DNA from: Clostridia bacterium
GTDB lineage: Bacteria; Bacillota; Clostridia; Oscillospirales; CAG-272
NCBI GenBank assembly: GCA_017453325.1
Contig: JAFTKK010000044.1
Location: forward strand, 1-41,705
Direction: 5' to 3'
Length of the DNA stretch: 41,705 nucleotides
Under the pieces are notes generated by a model. The model ran no database searches, had not been told where the DNA came from, and saw only the letters and a program-made list of their open reading frames with translations. Position 1 is the first letter of the stretch, and each line of letters begins with the position of its first letter. Positions 14,757 to 23,440 of the stretch are shown in pieces. A program made the translations under genes and the position numbers.

Positions 14757-16973
14757 TTACATTCCCTCAAGGAAGCGGGATACAACCAGACGGCGGAAGC
14801 CGGGAGAAAGCGAGGCAAAATATGCCGTAAAGCCCGTCACGCGCACCACAAGGTCGGGGTGACGTTCGGGGTTTTCGTGTGCCTCAAGCAGCTTTTCGCT
14901 GTCAAGGATGTTGATGTTGATGAGTGTGCCGCCCTGCAAAAAATGCGTCTTGATGAGCTGCATCACAATCTCAACGCCGCCCTCCTCGATGGTAATCTTG
15001 GGATCAAATTCAAGCTGCAGCGGCGCGGTATTGCCGTAACCGCACTGCACGGCTGCAATACCGCTGGCCTGTGCCGTCACCGCACCGTCGGTGCGGAAAT
15101 GAGGATTGGGATTAGCGCCGTGAGAGATCGGCTCACCCGCGCGACGGCCGTTTGGCGTAGCACCGACCACAGAGCCGTATTCGATGCTGCGCGCCCAGGA
15201 AAACCATCCGGGCACCAATTGGCGTCCTTTAGGCATTTTCTGCGCCTTGACCACCCCTGAAAAGCTTTCCGTCAAGCGTGCAGCCCACGCATCTGCCGCC
15301 GTGCCGCCACCGCAGTATTTCGGCGTGCTTTGCAGCATAGCGCGAACGCGCTCATCGGCAAAATCGTTTTGCAGCGCCTCATAAAGCGCATCCCAAGTCA
15401 GCTTCTTTTCCTGTTCCACACGCTGCTCCATAGCGGCAAAGGAATCCGCCACTACGGCAAGCCCCGCGCCATCCACACCCACGGTATAAAGCTCGGCACA
15501 TTCGGAGGCATCCAGTCCCTGCTCGAGCGAATGGTGGAACATAAGATTCATGATCAGCTCGGGCGTGACCTCATGCACGTGATCAAGGTGAAGATTGACA
15601 CCCGCCGCCGTGACCTCCACGGCCTTTTCGAGATGCTTTTCGAAAAGGGCGAATAGCGCCTCGGTACTCTTGATGGGAGCGTCACGCATTTCGCCGAGCG
15701 CCACCTCCATGACCTTGGCTATGTTGATCTTCACGGTGTCGTTCATCGGGAATTCCTTACCGGGCACCGCCATCCAGTTACATCCAACAGCAATGCGCTC
15801 ACGCGCGGTCTTTTTGTCAACGCCGTTGCGCATATAGCCCTCGCAAAGGGTCTTGTCACCGCAAAAGCGCGGCCAACCGTTTTTGTGGCGGAACAGGCAC
15901 TCCACAGCATAGCGCAAAAATGCGGGATCGCAATTTTCATGCACGCGTACCGTGAGGTTGCAGGAAATGTTGATCATATCCGCACCGCCAAGGATCAAGT
16001 AGGAAAGGTGGTTCGTTAAATCTCGATCCTGCTCGTCAACACCCGAGATCTGATAGTAATGCGGGTCAATGAGCAAAAGATTGGCAATCAGGAACTTTGC
16101 CGTTTCATCGTCAAGGATGCCCGCCTTTACATCTGCTTCGTAATACGGAAGCAGGACGGTATCCATCTGAAATCCCGCACCGTCTCGCGTGTAAATGCGC
16201 GAGGCGCAGTTGAAAAACGCTACCCATTGGCAGGCCTCGTGGAAGGTTTTAGGCGCGCCAAGGCGGATGTTTTCACACACCGTTTTCATTTTTTCAAGAC
16301 TTTCCTTGATCTCGGGGCGCGTCTCATCGGCCAGCAGCTCACCGATTTTGACAATATGTCGGTCAATAAAATCAACGATCGCCAGCACGCACCGCTCCTC
16401 TGCGTCGTAAAAGGCTTCCTTGCCGCAGTTCACGCCGCGATAGTGGCGGATCTTTTCAAGCAGCCCGCCAAAGCCGAGCGAGAGACCGATGCGGTAATCG
16501 CAGGCAAAATGCGCGTCGCCGTCAATACCCGTGGTAATGTTATAAAGCTTTTGCAGAGGCTTTAGATCATCATACGGGAAGCGCTTTTCATCCCAACGCT
16601 TACTCCATTGCGCGGTCACGCCGCTTGACATAAAGTTGCGCAGCTTTTCGTTTTTCTTGATCCAATCGGGCATATAATGCACATCGCCGCGGTAGTTGAC
16701 AAGCATATCGCGCCAACGGCCGCAAAGCATTTCCATCGGGTCAACGTAAGCGGGATGAGCCGCGAGCACGCGACAGAAATTCTCGCTCATACCGTCAAGG
16801 CCGTAAAAGCTGCCGTTTTCGCTGTTGTACCACGGCTCGGCATAGTACCCCTCGGGCAGCGGCACCGTGCCGAAATCGTCAAGGTCGGTATAGCCGTTTT
16901 GTGCCCGCTTGGCAAGCGTGTGTTCAATTTTGGTACGGCGCATCGTGTCGATGCGGTCACGATAAGTCAGCAT
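14757..16973 (-). CDS. glycyl radical enzyme (pyruvate formate-lyase family), unknown substrate
   Basis: This 738-residue cytosolic, oxygen-sensitive enzyme has the ten-stranded barrel architecture of the family. The catalytic thiyl residue is Cys398 in AVGCNWMAVPGKEF. The glycyl radical is Gly714 in RVTGFTAYFASLSP near the C-terminus. Dehydratases and lyases such as glycerol dehydratase, choline lyase and isethionate lyase have GCVE at the cysteine, and here the Glu position is Trp. Pyruvate formate-lyase has two adjacent cysteines, and here there is one. It therefore fits none of the characterised subgroups I know. The start is ATG 16971-16973 with GGAGG 12 bases upstream. It overlaps its activase by 17 bp and is last in the AraC-controlled operon that starts at 18835. 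Confidence 0.93.
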   Translation of the reverse strand: MLTYRDRIDTMRRTKIEHTLAKRAQNGYTDLDDFGTVPLPEGYYAEPWYNSENGSFYGLDGMSENFCRVLAAHPAYVDPMEMLCGRWRDMLVNYRGDVHYMPDWIKKNEKLRNFMSSGVTAQWSKRWDEKRFPYDDLKPLQKLYNITTGIDGDAHFACDYRIGLSLGFGGLLEKIRHYRGVNCGKEAFYDAEERCVLAIVDFIDRHIVKIGELLADETRPEIKESLEKMKTVCENIRLGAPKTFHEACQWVAFFNCASRIYTRDGAGFQMDTVLLPYYEADVKAGILDDETAKFLIANLLLIDPHYYQISGVDEQDRDLTNHLSYLILGGADMINISCNLTVRVHENCDPAFLRYAVECLFRHKNGWPRFCGDKTLCEGYMRNGVDKKTARERIAVGCNWMAVPGKEFPMNDTVKINIAKVMEVALGEMRDAPIKSTEALFALFEKHLEKAVEVTAAGVNLHLDHVHEVTPELIMNLMFHHSLEQGLDASECAELYTVGVDGAGLAVVADSFAAMEQRVEQEKKLTWDALYEALQNDFADERVRAMLQSTPKYCGGGTAADAWAARLTESFSGVVKAQKMPKGRQLVPGWFSWARSIEYGSVVGATPNGRRAGEPISHGANPNPHFRTDGAVTAQASGIAAVQCGYGNTAPLQLEFDPKITIEEGGVEIVMQLIKTHFLQGGTLININILDSEKLLEAHENPERHPDLVVRVTGFTAYFASLSPGFRRLVVSRFLEGM

Positions 16974-17736
16974 AAACCTGTAATTCCTCCATTTTCGCTT
17001 TGGTGGGTGCCTCAAATACGTGCGCATCCTGCCCCAGCGCCGCAGCCTTCGTCTGTCCCAGCGGATGATAGGGCAGCAGCTCGTATCTTGCCACGTGGTG
17101 TAAGCTTTTTAAAAATGCGGCGGTTTTTGCGATGTTGTCAGCTGTGTCGTTCACACCCGAAACGATCGGTGTGCGCACGATCATCGGCACGCCCATCTCA
17201 TCCGCCTTTTTGATGTTTGCCAGTATCTCGGCGTTGTCCATTCCCGTGTAGCGGCGGTGCAGATCTCCGTCAAATATCTTGATATCCGCCATCAGCAGGT
17301 CAAGCTCGGCAAGAATTTCGGGGTCGTGACGGTACATGGAGCTTTCCATGGCGGTACCGATGCCTGCCGCACGGCAGGCGCGCAATAGCGCCAGGGTAAA
17401 CGCGCGGTGCGCCAGCGGCTCACCCCCCGACACCGTAACGCCCCCCTCGCATCCGTAATAGGGTGCATCGCGTTTGACCTCCTCTAAAACCTCCTCCACC
17501 GTCATTTCCCTGCCGCACACGACGCGCGCGCCGCTGTAGCAGCCTTGCGTGCACTTGCCGCAGGAAATGCATTTTTCGGGATAGAAAAAGGTCTCTTGCG
17601 AGAAAGATACGGTTTCGGGGTTGTGACACCAAAGGCAATGCAAGGGGCAGCCCTTTAAAAAGACTGTGGTGCGAATACCGGGGCCGTCATGTATGGAAAA
17701 GCGCTGGATATCTGTAATCAGAGCCTTCGTCGTCAT
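16957..17736 (-). CDS. glycyl radical enzyme activating enzyme (radical SAM)
   Basis: This 259-residue enzyme uses S-adenosylmethionine to install the glycyl radical on its partner. FSIHDGPGIRTTVFLKGCPL is the family signature, and Cys30, Cys34 and Cys37 of CPLHCLWC hold the 4Fe-4S cluster. One extra ferredoxin-like site, Cys56, Cys59, Cys62 and Cys66 (CISCGKCTQGC), follows. Many activases for non-PFL glycyl radical enzymes have two extra clusters and PFL activase has none, so this is an intermediate type. GGVTVSGGEPL and MADIKIFD are the SAM-binding motifs. The start is ATG 17734-17736, one base after the preceding stop. It directly precedes and overlaps its partner. Confidence 0.95.
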   Translation of the reverse strand: MTTKALITDIQRFSIHDGPGIRTTVFLKGCPLHCLWCHNPETVSFSQETFFYPEKCISCGKCTQGCYSGARVVCGREMTVEEVLEEVKRDAPYYGCEGGVTVSGGEPLAHRAFTLALLRACRAAGIGTAMESSMYRHDPEILAELDLLMADIKIFDGDLHRRYTGMDNAEILANIKKADEMGVPMIVRTPIVSGVNDTADNIAKTAAFLKSLHHVARYELLPYHPLGQTKAAALGQDAHVFEAPTKAKMEELQVYADLS

Positions 17737-17737
17737 A

Positions 17738-18835
17738 TCAAAGGCTCTCGGCTTTCCGCGAAAGATTTGAGCGTCTGGCCGCATCGATCATCGCGACCAC
17801 ATCGGCGTTAAATTCAGCCGTCAGGGTCTCGGCGATCGGCTCGCCGGCGAGGCGAAATGCCGCATAGTGACAGGGCATATTGCGATAGCCCTCATCCTCG
17901 TCAAGCGCCGCGGGCGCCACGTCGTTGCCATAAATATCAGCGGCAGCCACAAAGGCCTCACCGTCCGGCACGCCGTCACACCAAACAGCACCCTCCTCGC
18001 ATACCGCCTCGGGGCCTGTGGGCATACGGCGGCGCGGGGTGGTCCAGGTGCCCTCGCACACGGCAAAGGCATCCTCATAAGTAGCGATTGCGGCAAGATT
18101 ATCCTCTACGTCACCGTAAGGGGTGCCGAGATTGGCAGCATACGCCATCATGGAAAGCGGCTTTTTGCCGAACATCCAACGGGTAAAATAGCACCCGTAG
18201 CAAAGTATGTCAAGGAATGCACCGCCACCGCACTCGGAACGGTACCACCAGGTACGGCTGCGCTCGGCATCGGTCATTGCCTCGGCATTGTCGCTCACGC
18301 CGCGGTGTTTGGCACCCTTACCAAGCGGGCCGGTGTGGCCGTTGAGATAGCGGAGCTTTTTGATCTTTCCGAATTGACCGCTGTCAAGCGTTGCCTTCAT
18401 CTCACGCACGTATTTACGCCAGGCAACAGGCCAGTTGACAAAGATATTCACGCCGTATTTTTCCTTGAGCGCCACGATTTTTGCGGCACTTTCGGGATCA
18501 ACGGCCATCGGCTTCTCGATGATCACGTCAATGCCGCGACGGGCGATCTCCTCTGCGATCTCGGCCTTGCGGTAGTTCTCACAAAGCAAATAGGCTACGT
18601 CGGGCTTCAGCTCATCAAGCATGGCAAGATAGTCGTCATACGGTGTCACCTTATAGGTGTTCACGATATTTTGCAAATTCCAAGCACGGGTATAGCGTTT
18701 ATCTGTCTCCTCGGGAAGGGCCGCAGGCACGTCGGCCACGCCGCGCAGCACGCTATGCGGCTCACCGCTGATGTAAAGTGCGATCTCATTGACGTGCATA
18801 TGCGCACATCCCACAATCACGGAGCGTATCTTCAT
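17738..18835 (-). CDS. Gfo/Idh/MocA oxidoreductase (first gene of the glycyl radical operon)
   Basis: This 365-residue cytosolic NAD(P)-dependent sugar or cyclitol dehydrogenase. The N-terminal Rossmann fold begins KIRSVIVGCAHMHV, an altered glycine motif. The nicotinamide-site IIEKPMAVDPES carries the conserved lysine. WWYRSECGGGAFLDILCYG occupies the place of the usual G..xD...H catalytic motif; the Asp is kept but the His is not. A paralogue at 20125-21213 has the same change. The start is ATG 18833-18835 with GGAGGAT 6 bases upstream. It leads the operon with the activase and glycyl radical enzyme, under a promoter with AraC-type repeats (18907-18964). Confidence 0.92.
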   Translation of the reverse strand: MKIRSVIVGCAHMHVNEIALYISGEPHSVLRGVADVPAALPEETDKRYTRAWNLQNIVNTYKVTPYDDYLAMLDELKPDVAYLLCENYRKAEIAEEIARRGIDVIIEKPMAVDPESAAKIVALKEKYGVNIFVNWPVAWRKYVREMKATLDSGQFGKIKKLRYLNGHTGPLGKGAKHRGVSDNAEAMTDAERSRTWWYRSECGGGAFLDILCYGCYFTRWMFGKKPLSMMAYAANLGTPYGDVEDNLAAIATYEDAFAVCEGTWTTPRRRMPTGPEAVCEEGAVWCDGVPDGEAFVAAADIYGNDVAPAALDEDEGYRNMPCHYAAFRLAGEPIAETLTAEFNADVVAMIDAARRSNLSRKAESL

Positions 18836-18906
18836 TTTCAATCCTCCACAGGCTTTGCAGCTTACATAAATGCTCTGCAAGCATTATTGATAGCATCTCT
18901 ATGCGC

Positions 18907-18964
18907 ATTATAGCATACACACCCACGGTGAGTAAATGCGCAATACCACCAAAAAATAGCACAA
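18907..18964 (-). promoter_or_regulatory. promoter and AraC-type operator of the glycyl radical operon
   Basis: On the minus strand TTTACT (18931-18936) and TATAAT (18907-18912) are 18 bp apart. Two direct repeats, TTGTGCTATTTTTTG (18950-18964) and TTGCGCATTTACTCA (18929-18943), are exactly 21 bp apart, and the downstream copy overlaps the -35. The same arrangement occurs at 22404-22461. Confidence 0.7.
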
Positions 18965-18993
18965 AAGCAACATTACGATGCCTTATTATAACC

Positions 18994-20112
18994 TTACGCC
19001 AGCTCCTCGGCCCGCACCTCGCGCCCAAGCTCTGCCGAGCGATAAAAGCACTCGATTGCCTTGGTCACTTCGATGTTTTGATGCTTTTTAATGAGGAATG
19101 CCTCCTTACCCGCAAGCGTGTTGATGATATTGCGATACATATATCTGTGCTGTTCAAAAGCAACACCCTTATATTCGCCGTTATCAAACCATTTCATGTC
19201 GCACTCGGTCTGATATCTGCCAATGTTTTTGTAAAGGCGCTCTTTATTGACCGAAAGGCCGCCCTTGTCGCCGCAAATGACCATATCAAGATTGGTGGTG
19301 GGAAGATTCAGCGCCCAAGAGAACTTGAAATTAACGCCCATGCCACCCTCAAGGCGCATAAAGCCCGTGGCAAACTCCTCTACGTCAAATTCCTTATAAT
19401 CGTATTTTCTCGGCGTAAAGGCGCCCGAATAAGCACCGCTTTCGGCAATGCTGAGCAGGATATCCTCGCCCTGATTGGCAATTTTCGTATATGCGCTGCC
19501 CGAAACGGCTTCAACCTTTTTATCGCCCACGATCCACAGCAGCGAATCGATCAGATGCACGCCAAGGTCGCAGAAGGGGCCGCCGAAGTTATGCTCCTTC
19601 ATATGGAAAAAGCCCCAGGTGGGAATACCGATGCGGCGGATAAATTCAATATCCGAAAAATACACGTCACCCAGCTCGCCGCTATCCACAAGCTGCTTTG
19701 ACTGCTGCATATAATTTCGCCATCTCATGCACTGGCAGGGGAAGAGCATTTTGCCGCAATCCTTGGCGGTCTGCCACATCTCCTCGGCATCTCTCACGGT
19801 GAGTGCAAGCGGCTTTTCGCAAGCCACGTGCGCACCTGCCCGCAGTGCCTTGATGGTCCACTCCTTGTGATACATATTGGGTGTGCAGACCGCCACGAAG
19901 TCGGGCTTCAGCTCATCGAGCATCTGCTGCGGATCGCGGTAATAATGCGGCACGTCGTGCCTTTTGGCAGTTTCGGCGGCAACCTCCTCACGGATGTCGG
20001 CAACGCCGACCACCTCAACAAGCCCCTCTGCGCGCAAAATATTCAGGGCGGGAAAGTGCGCACTATTTGCGATCATACCTGTGCCAATGACGGCAACTCT
20101 CAGCTTTTTCAT
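18994..20112 (-). CDS. Gfo/Idh/MocA oxidoreductase (third gene of the divergent operon)
   Basis: This 372-residue NAD(P)-dependent dehydrogenase has all standard residues. KLRVAVIGTGMIANSAH is the Rossmann loop, VACEKPLALT holds the catalytic-site lysine, and FGGPFCDLGVHLIDSLLW gives the Asp and His of the G..xD...H motif. It is the most canonical of the four paralogues here and likely a true ring-hydroxyl dehydrogenase. It starts at ATG 20110-20112 behind AAGGAGA, 12 bp after the previous gene. No terminator separates its end from the promoter of the next operon, so readthrough into the glycyl radical genes is possible. Confidence 0.93.
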   Translation of the reverse strand: MKKLRVAVIGTGMIANSAHFPALNILRAEGLVEVVGVADIREEVAAETAKRHDVPHYYRDPQQMLDELKPDFVAVCTPNMYHKEWTIKALRAGAHVACEKPLALTVRDAEEMWQTAKDCGKMLFPCQCMRWRNYMQQSKQLVDSGELGDVYFSDIEFIRRIGIPTWGFFHMKEHNFGGPFCDLGVHLIDSLLWIVGDKKVEAVSGSAYTKIANQGEDILLSIAESGAYSGAFTPRKYDYKEFDVEEFATGFMRLEGGMGVNFKFSWALNLPTTNLDMVICGDKGGLSVNKERLYKNIGRYQTECDMKWFDNGEYKGVAFEQHRYMYRNIINTLAGKEAFLIKKHQNIEVTKAIECFYRSAELGREVRAEELA

Positions 20113-20124
20113 ACCGTTATCTCC

Positions 20125-21213
20125 TTAATTCATACGTTTTGTTTCCACGGTCACGCCCGTGCGTGCCGAGATAGCGCCCGCCTCCAGCGCGGCAACCACC
20201 GCAAGGTTGAGGCGCGGGGAGAGCATCTCGTCAGGCTCCGTCTCGCCGCGCAGCACCTGTGCAAGATGTGCACCGAGCAAGATGTCCTGTCGGTCAAGAC
20301 CTGCATCCACCACCTCGGTGGGCGGTACGGGCTTGTGGCTTCTGCCCTTATAATATTTCACGGTCGAGGTATGGCGGTCGCACACGATCACACCGTCTGT
20401 GCCGTATAGCACGGGACCCGTGGGAATCTCGCCCGGATTGTAGGTGGACCAGGAGCCCTCCAGCAATCCCACACCATCGCCAAAATCAAGCATCATGGCG
20501 CTGTAATCCTCCACGTCCGCAAATGTCACGCCGAAGTTTTTGGCAATCCCCGACACGCGCTCGGCTTGTCTTTCAAACATCCAAGTCGAGAGCACGGTGC
20601 CATAGCAAGCATAGTCAAGGATGGAGCCGCCGCCATTCTCGCTCTTGTACCACCAGCTGCGAGCCAAGACCTCATCGGGCGGCAGCTCACCGTCGGGGGA
20701 GTAGGAAAAAGGTCCCCACGTGGCGGGACTGCGGTAGGTCACACGCAACAGCTTGCCGATCTTGCCCTCGTTCAGCATTTTTTTCGCCATGCGGAAGGCG
20801 GGGAACCACGCGATCGGCCAATTGGTGAGCATATGGATGCCGTGCTCCTTGGCCACACGGCACATATGCAGCGCGGCCTCATAGGTCATGGCCATGGGCT
20901 TTTCGGCGAGCACGTGAATACCCGAGGCCAGCAACGTGCAGCAGACCTCCTCGCGCGAGCCGTTATCCGAATTCACAATAGCAAGATCGGGCTTTTCGGC
21001 GATGAGATCATGCCAGTCGGCAAATTCGCGCACGCCGCGCTTGTCGCGCATACCTGCGCGCCGAGCCTCGTAATGGTCGGGCTCGGGTGAGGGCATGGGC
21101 ACCTCGGCAAAGCCGATGATCTCAAAATCATCGGGATAATTGGCAACGGTTCGGTAAAGCGCCATCACGTGCGGATGCGCGAGACCGAAAAACGCAACTC
21201 TTATTTTTTTCAT
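20125..21213 (-). CDS. Gfo/Idh/MocA oxidoreductase (second gene of the divergent operon)
   Basis: This 362-residue protein. KKIRVAFFGLAHPHVMA is the nucleotide-binding start, with an altered glycine motif like the paralogue at 17738. LAEKPMAMT has the site lysine. SWWYKSENGGGSILDYACYG matches the unusual motif of the 17738 gene, with Asp present and the catalytic His missing. The two form a subfamily and may work on the same compound at different positions or in opposite directions. The start ATG 21211-21213 is preferred over the adjoining GTG, with AGGA 9 bases upstream. The ribosome site overlaps the upstream stop codon. Confidence 0.92.
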   Translation of the reverse strand: MKKIRVAFFGLAHPHVMALYRTVANYPDDFEIIGFAEVPMPSPEPDHYEARRAGMRDKRGVREFADWHDLIAEKPDLAIVNSDNGSREEVCCTLLASGIHVLAEKPMAMTYEAALHMCRVAKEHGIHMLTNWPIAWFPAFRMAKKMLNEGKIGKLLRVTYRSPATWGPFSYSPDGELPPDEVLARSWWYKSENGGGSILDYACYGTVLSTWMFERQAERVSGIAKNFGVTFADVEDYSAMMLDFGDGVGLLEGSWSTYNPGEIPTGPVLYGTDGVIVCDRHTSTVKYYKGRSHKPVPPTEVVDAGLDRQDILLGAHLAQVLRGETEPDEMLSPRLNLAVVAALEAGAISARTGVTVETKRMN

Positions 21214-21225
21214 CACGCACTTCCT

Positions 21226-22320
21226 TTAAAACGTGGTCTCAATGGCAACGGTGGCGCCACTCTCGATCGCCTCGGGTATCTTGCACATGATCTCCAGCAC
21301 GTGGCGCGCGTGCTCGGGTGTCAGCACAGGCTCGGTATCGCACTCAATCGCGCGAACAAGGTCGGTAAGGCAACAGCATTGGCTCTTGAGCTTTTCTTGC
21401 CTAACCTCCCACGCTGCAGGGTTGATCCAGCCGCGGATACCGCGCTCACGGCAATCCATATAGACCTCGGGGGCAGGATTTTCCATATAGGGCTTGCTAA
21501 AGGTGATGGTGCCCTCGGTACCGTAGATCTCCAGCTGCGGAGTTTTGGATGCCTTTTGCGAAAAGCCCGTATCGATAAAGCCAATCTTACCGTTTTCAAA
21601 AATAAGCGAAATCAAGTACACGTCGGGAATTTGATCGGATTTGATTTGCAGGCCGTTGTATTTGCCCGAGCGCACGGTGCGCGCGGGGTCGGTGATGGCA
21701 GCGGTGCAGCTGATGCTCCTCACGGGGCCGAACATCGTAGTCACGATCTGCAGGCCATGCACGCCCATATCGACCAGCGCACCCGCACCGTCCTCGTAAA
21801 ACCAACTGGGGTCAGCATCACGGTACTGAAAATATTCGGGGCCGCCGTGGGCAAGATTACACTTTAAATAGGTCGGCTCACCGATCACGCCGTCCCGCAT
21901 CATCTGCTTTGCAAAATTAAGGTCATATCGCATCGGGTGGATCGGCACACAAACGAACTTCACGCCCATGCGGCGGGCAAGCTCTATCTGCTCGGTCAAG
22001 GCCTCGACCGTGGGGGCAGCGGGCTTTTGCGAAATGAGGTGCTTCCCTGCCGCAAGGACGGCCATATTGATCTCGTGATGCGCCTGAATGGAGGCAACGT
22101 CGATGGCGATATCAAAATCGCACTTTTCTATCATCTCGTCAACGGAGGTGTACCACTCCGCCACGCCGTATTTTTCACAGGCCGCCCGTGCACGCTCGGG
22201 CACGATATCGCAGACCGCCACGCAAACGGCATTTGCCTCCCTCGCAATATTGGGCAGGTACTGCGCGTGTGCAAACATGCCGCAGCCGATTACTGCGACC
22301 TTCCATAGCTTTTTTTCCAT
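21226..22320 (-). CDS. Gfo/Idh/MocA oxidoreductase (first gene of the divergent operon)
   Basis: This 364-residue NAD(P)-dependent dehydrogenase. KLWKVAVIGCGMFAHAQYLP is a standard Rossmann loop. The usual EKP is ISQKPAAPT here: the lysine is kept but Glu is replaced by Gln. GAGALVDMGVHGLQIVTTMF supplies the Asp and His. It starts at ATG 22318-22320 behind GAGGAGG. It is divergent from the araC gene, with the shared control region 22348-22461 between them, and leads the three-gene dehydrogenase operon. Confidence 0.93.
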   Translation of the reverse strand: MEKKLWKVAVIGCGMFAHAQYLPNIAREANAVCVAVCDIVPERARAACEKYGVAEWYTSVDEMIEKCDFDIAIDVASIQAHHEINMAVLAAGKHLISQKPAAPTVEALTEQIELARRMGVKFVCVPIHPMRYDLNFAKQMMRDGVIGEPTYLKCNLAHGGPEYFQYRDADPSWFYEDGAGALVDMGVHGLQIVTTMFGPVRSISCTAAITDPARTVRSGKYNGLQIKSDQIPDVYLISLIFENGKIGFIDTGFSQKASKTPQLEIYGTEGTITFSKPYMENPAPEVYMDCRERGIRGWINPAAWEVRQEKLKSQCCCLTDLVRAIECDTEPVLTPEHARHVLEIMCKIPEAIESGATVAIETTF

Positions 22321-22347
22321 AAGGATACCTCCTCAAAAATTTCATTC

Positions 22348-22376
22348 TTGACAAACAAATGGGGGTTTTGTATAAT
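22348..22376 (+). promoter_or_regulatory. araC promoter
   Basis: TTGACA (22348-22353), 17-bp spacer, TATAAT (22371-22376) on the plus strand, perfect consensus. The start site would be near 22383, upstream of the AraC-type repeats at 22426-22461. Bound regulator could therefore block its own transcript. Confidence 0.85.
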
Positions 22377-22403
22377 GAAATCGATACATCTCCCCTCAAG
22401 CGC

Positions 22404-22461
22404 ATTATAACACATACGCCAGAGACAAGTAAATGCACAATACAACCCAAGTATAGCACAA
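22404..22461 (-). promoter_or_regulatory. promoter and AraC-type operator of the three-dehydrogenase operon
   Basis: On the minus strand TTTACT (22428-22433) and TATAAT (22404-22409) are 18 bp apart. Two direct repeats, TTGTGCTATACTTG (22448-22461) and TTGTGCATTTACTTG (22426-22440), are 21 bp apart and the downstream copy covers the -35. This matches the site at 18907-18964 in sequence, spacing and position. Confidence 0.75.
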
Positions 22462-22481
22462 AATTAACATAGAGGTGTTTT

Positions 22482-23423
22482 ATGTTCTACCGTATTTCTG
22501 CGCAGCCGCTGCCCGCGGTCAGCGAAGTGGATATGCTGGTACGCAAAACCGTATGGCGCTGCGCGGATAAACGAAATATTTTGGTATACGTGCGGGAGGG
22601 CTCCTGCACCTTTACCATTCATTCAAAGGATTATATTCTGAAAAAGGGGCAGTTTTTGCTGATCCCCGCAGAGCAGCCTTATGTGCGCCGCCCCTTGGAC
22701 GATACCGAATGCAGCTTCACCTACCTGCACTTTACCACGGCTGAACCGATCACGCTCGTCACACGTGAGGAGTTGGAGGCATATATCACGAAACGCGAGG
22801 AACGGCTGGAGCGCAGCATCGCCTCCCACGACGGCGAGGACACCGCTGCCGAACGCTATATTTTTTTAACACAGTTCACAGACGCTTGCGATATGCAAGA
22901 GACTGTGTTGCCCCTCCTTGACGGGGTGGTGGCAGCCTTTCACCAAAACGAATATTACAGCCGCCTTTCCCTGTCGCTGGGGCTCCTTTCCCTGCTGGCC
23001 ACGCTCGGCAAAGGCGCGATGGCCGAGTTCCGCCGTCACAATCTGCCCGCCGGCGGCACCTATCCGCCGCAGCTGCAAAGAGCACTTTTTTATATCAATA
23101 AAAATTACAAGCAAAAGATCACCATTGAGGCGCTTTGCGCGCATTGTGACGTTTCCCCTCAGCATCTCATTCGTTTGTTTCACAAGCATCTTGGCACCAC
23201 GCCCATCCAATTTATCAACCGCAACAAGATCTTTCACGCCATCGAGATGCTCCGCGCGACCGACCTCTCGGTCAAGGAGATCTCTTACGAGCTGGGCTTT
23301 GATAATCCCAATTATTTCAGCAGGCTCTTCAAAAAGGAAGAAAAAATGTCCCCCAGCGACACCAGATACCGCATTCGGAATTACCACCACCTCCACATAC
23401 CGAGCCCCGCAGAAAAAGAATGA
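22482..23423 (+). CDS. AraC-family regulator with N-terminal cupin sensor
   Basis: This 313-residue cytosolic transcription factor. Residues about 1-100 form a cupin-type ligand pocket (ILVYVREGSCTFTIHSKDYI, KKGQFLLIPAEQPY). Residues about 205-300 hold two helix-turn-helix motifs: ITIEALCAHCDVSPQHLIRLFHK and LSVKEISYELGFDNPNYFSRLFKK, the latter being the AraC signature. The start is ATG 22482 with AGAGG 6 bases upstream. It leads the plus-strand operon araC-manA-ROK and faces the dehydrogenase operon. The matched repeats at both minus-strand promoters are its likely binding sites. The ligand is unknown, probably the pathway substrate or an intermediate. Confidence 0.92.
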   Translation: MFYRISAQPLPAVSEVDMLVRKTVWRCADKRNILVYVREGSCTFTIHSKDYILKKGQFLLIPAEQPYVRRPLDDTECSFTYLHFTTAEPITLVTREELEAYITKREERLERSIASHDGEDTAAERYIFLTQFTDACDMQETVLPLLDGVVAAFHQNEYYSRLSLSLGLLSLLATLGKGAMAEFRRHNLPAGGTYPPQLQRALFYINKNYKQKITIEALCAHCDVSPQHLIRLFHKHLGTTPIQFINRNKIFHAIEMLRATDLSVKEISYELGFDNPNYFSRLFKKEEKMSPSDTRYRIRNYHHLHIPSPAEKE

Positions 23424-23440
23424 CCGAAAGGATGCCCAAC

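Noticed and set aside
14757-16973. Assigning the glycyl radical enzyme as pyruvate formate-lyase
   Set aside because: It lacks the Cys-Cys pair and the pfl gene context, and its activase has an extra cluster site.
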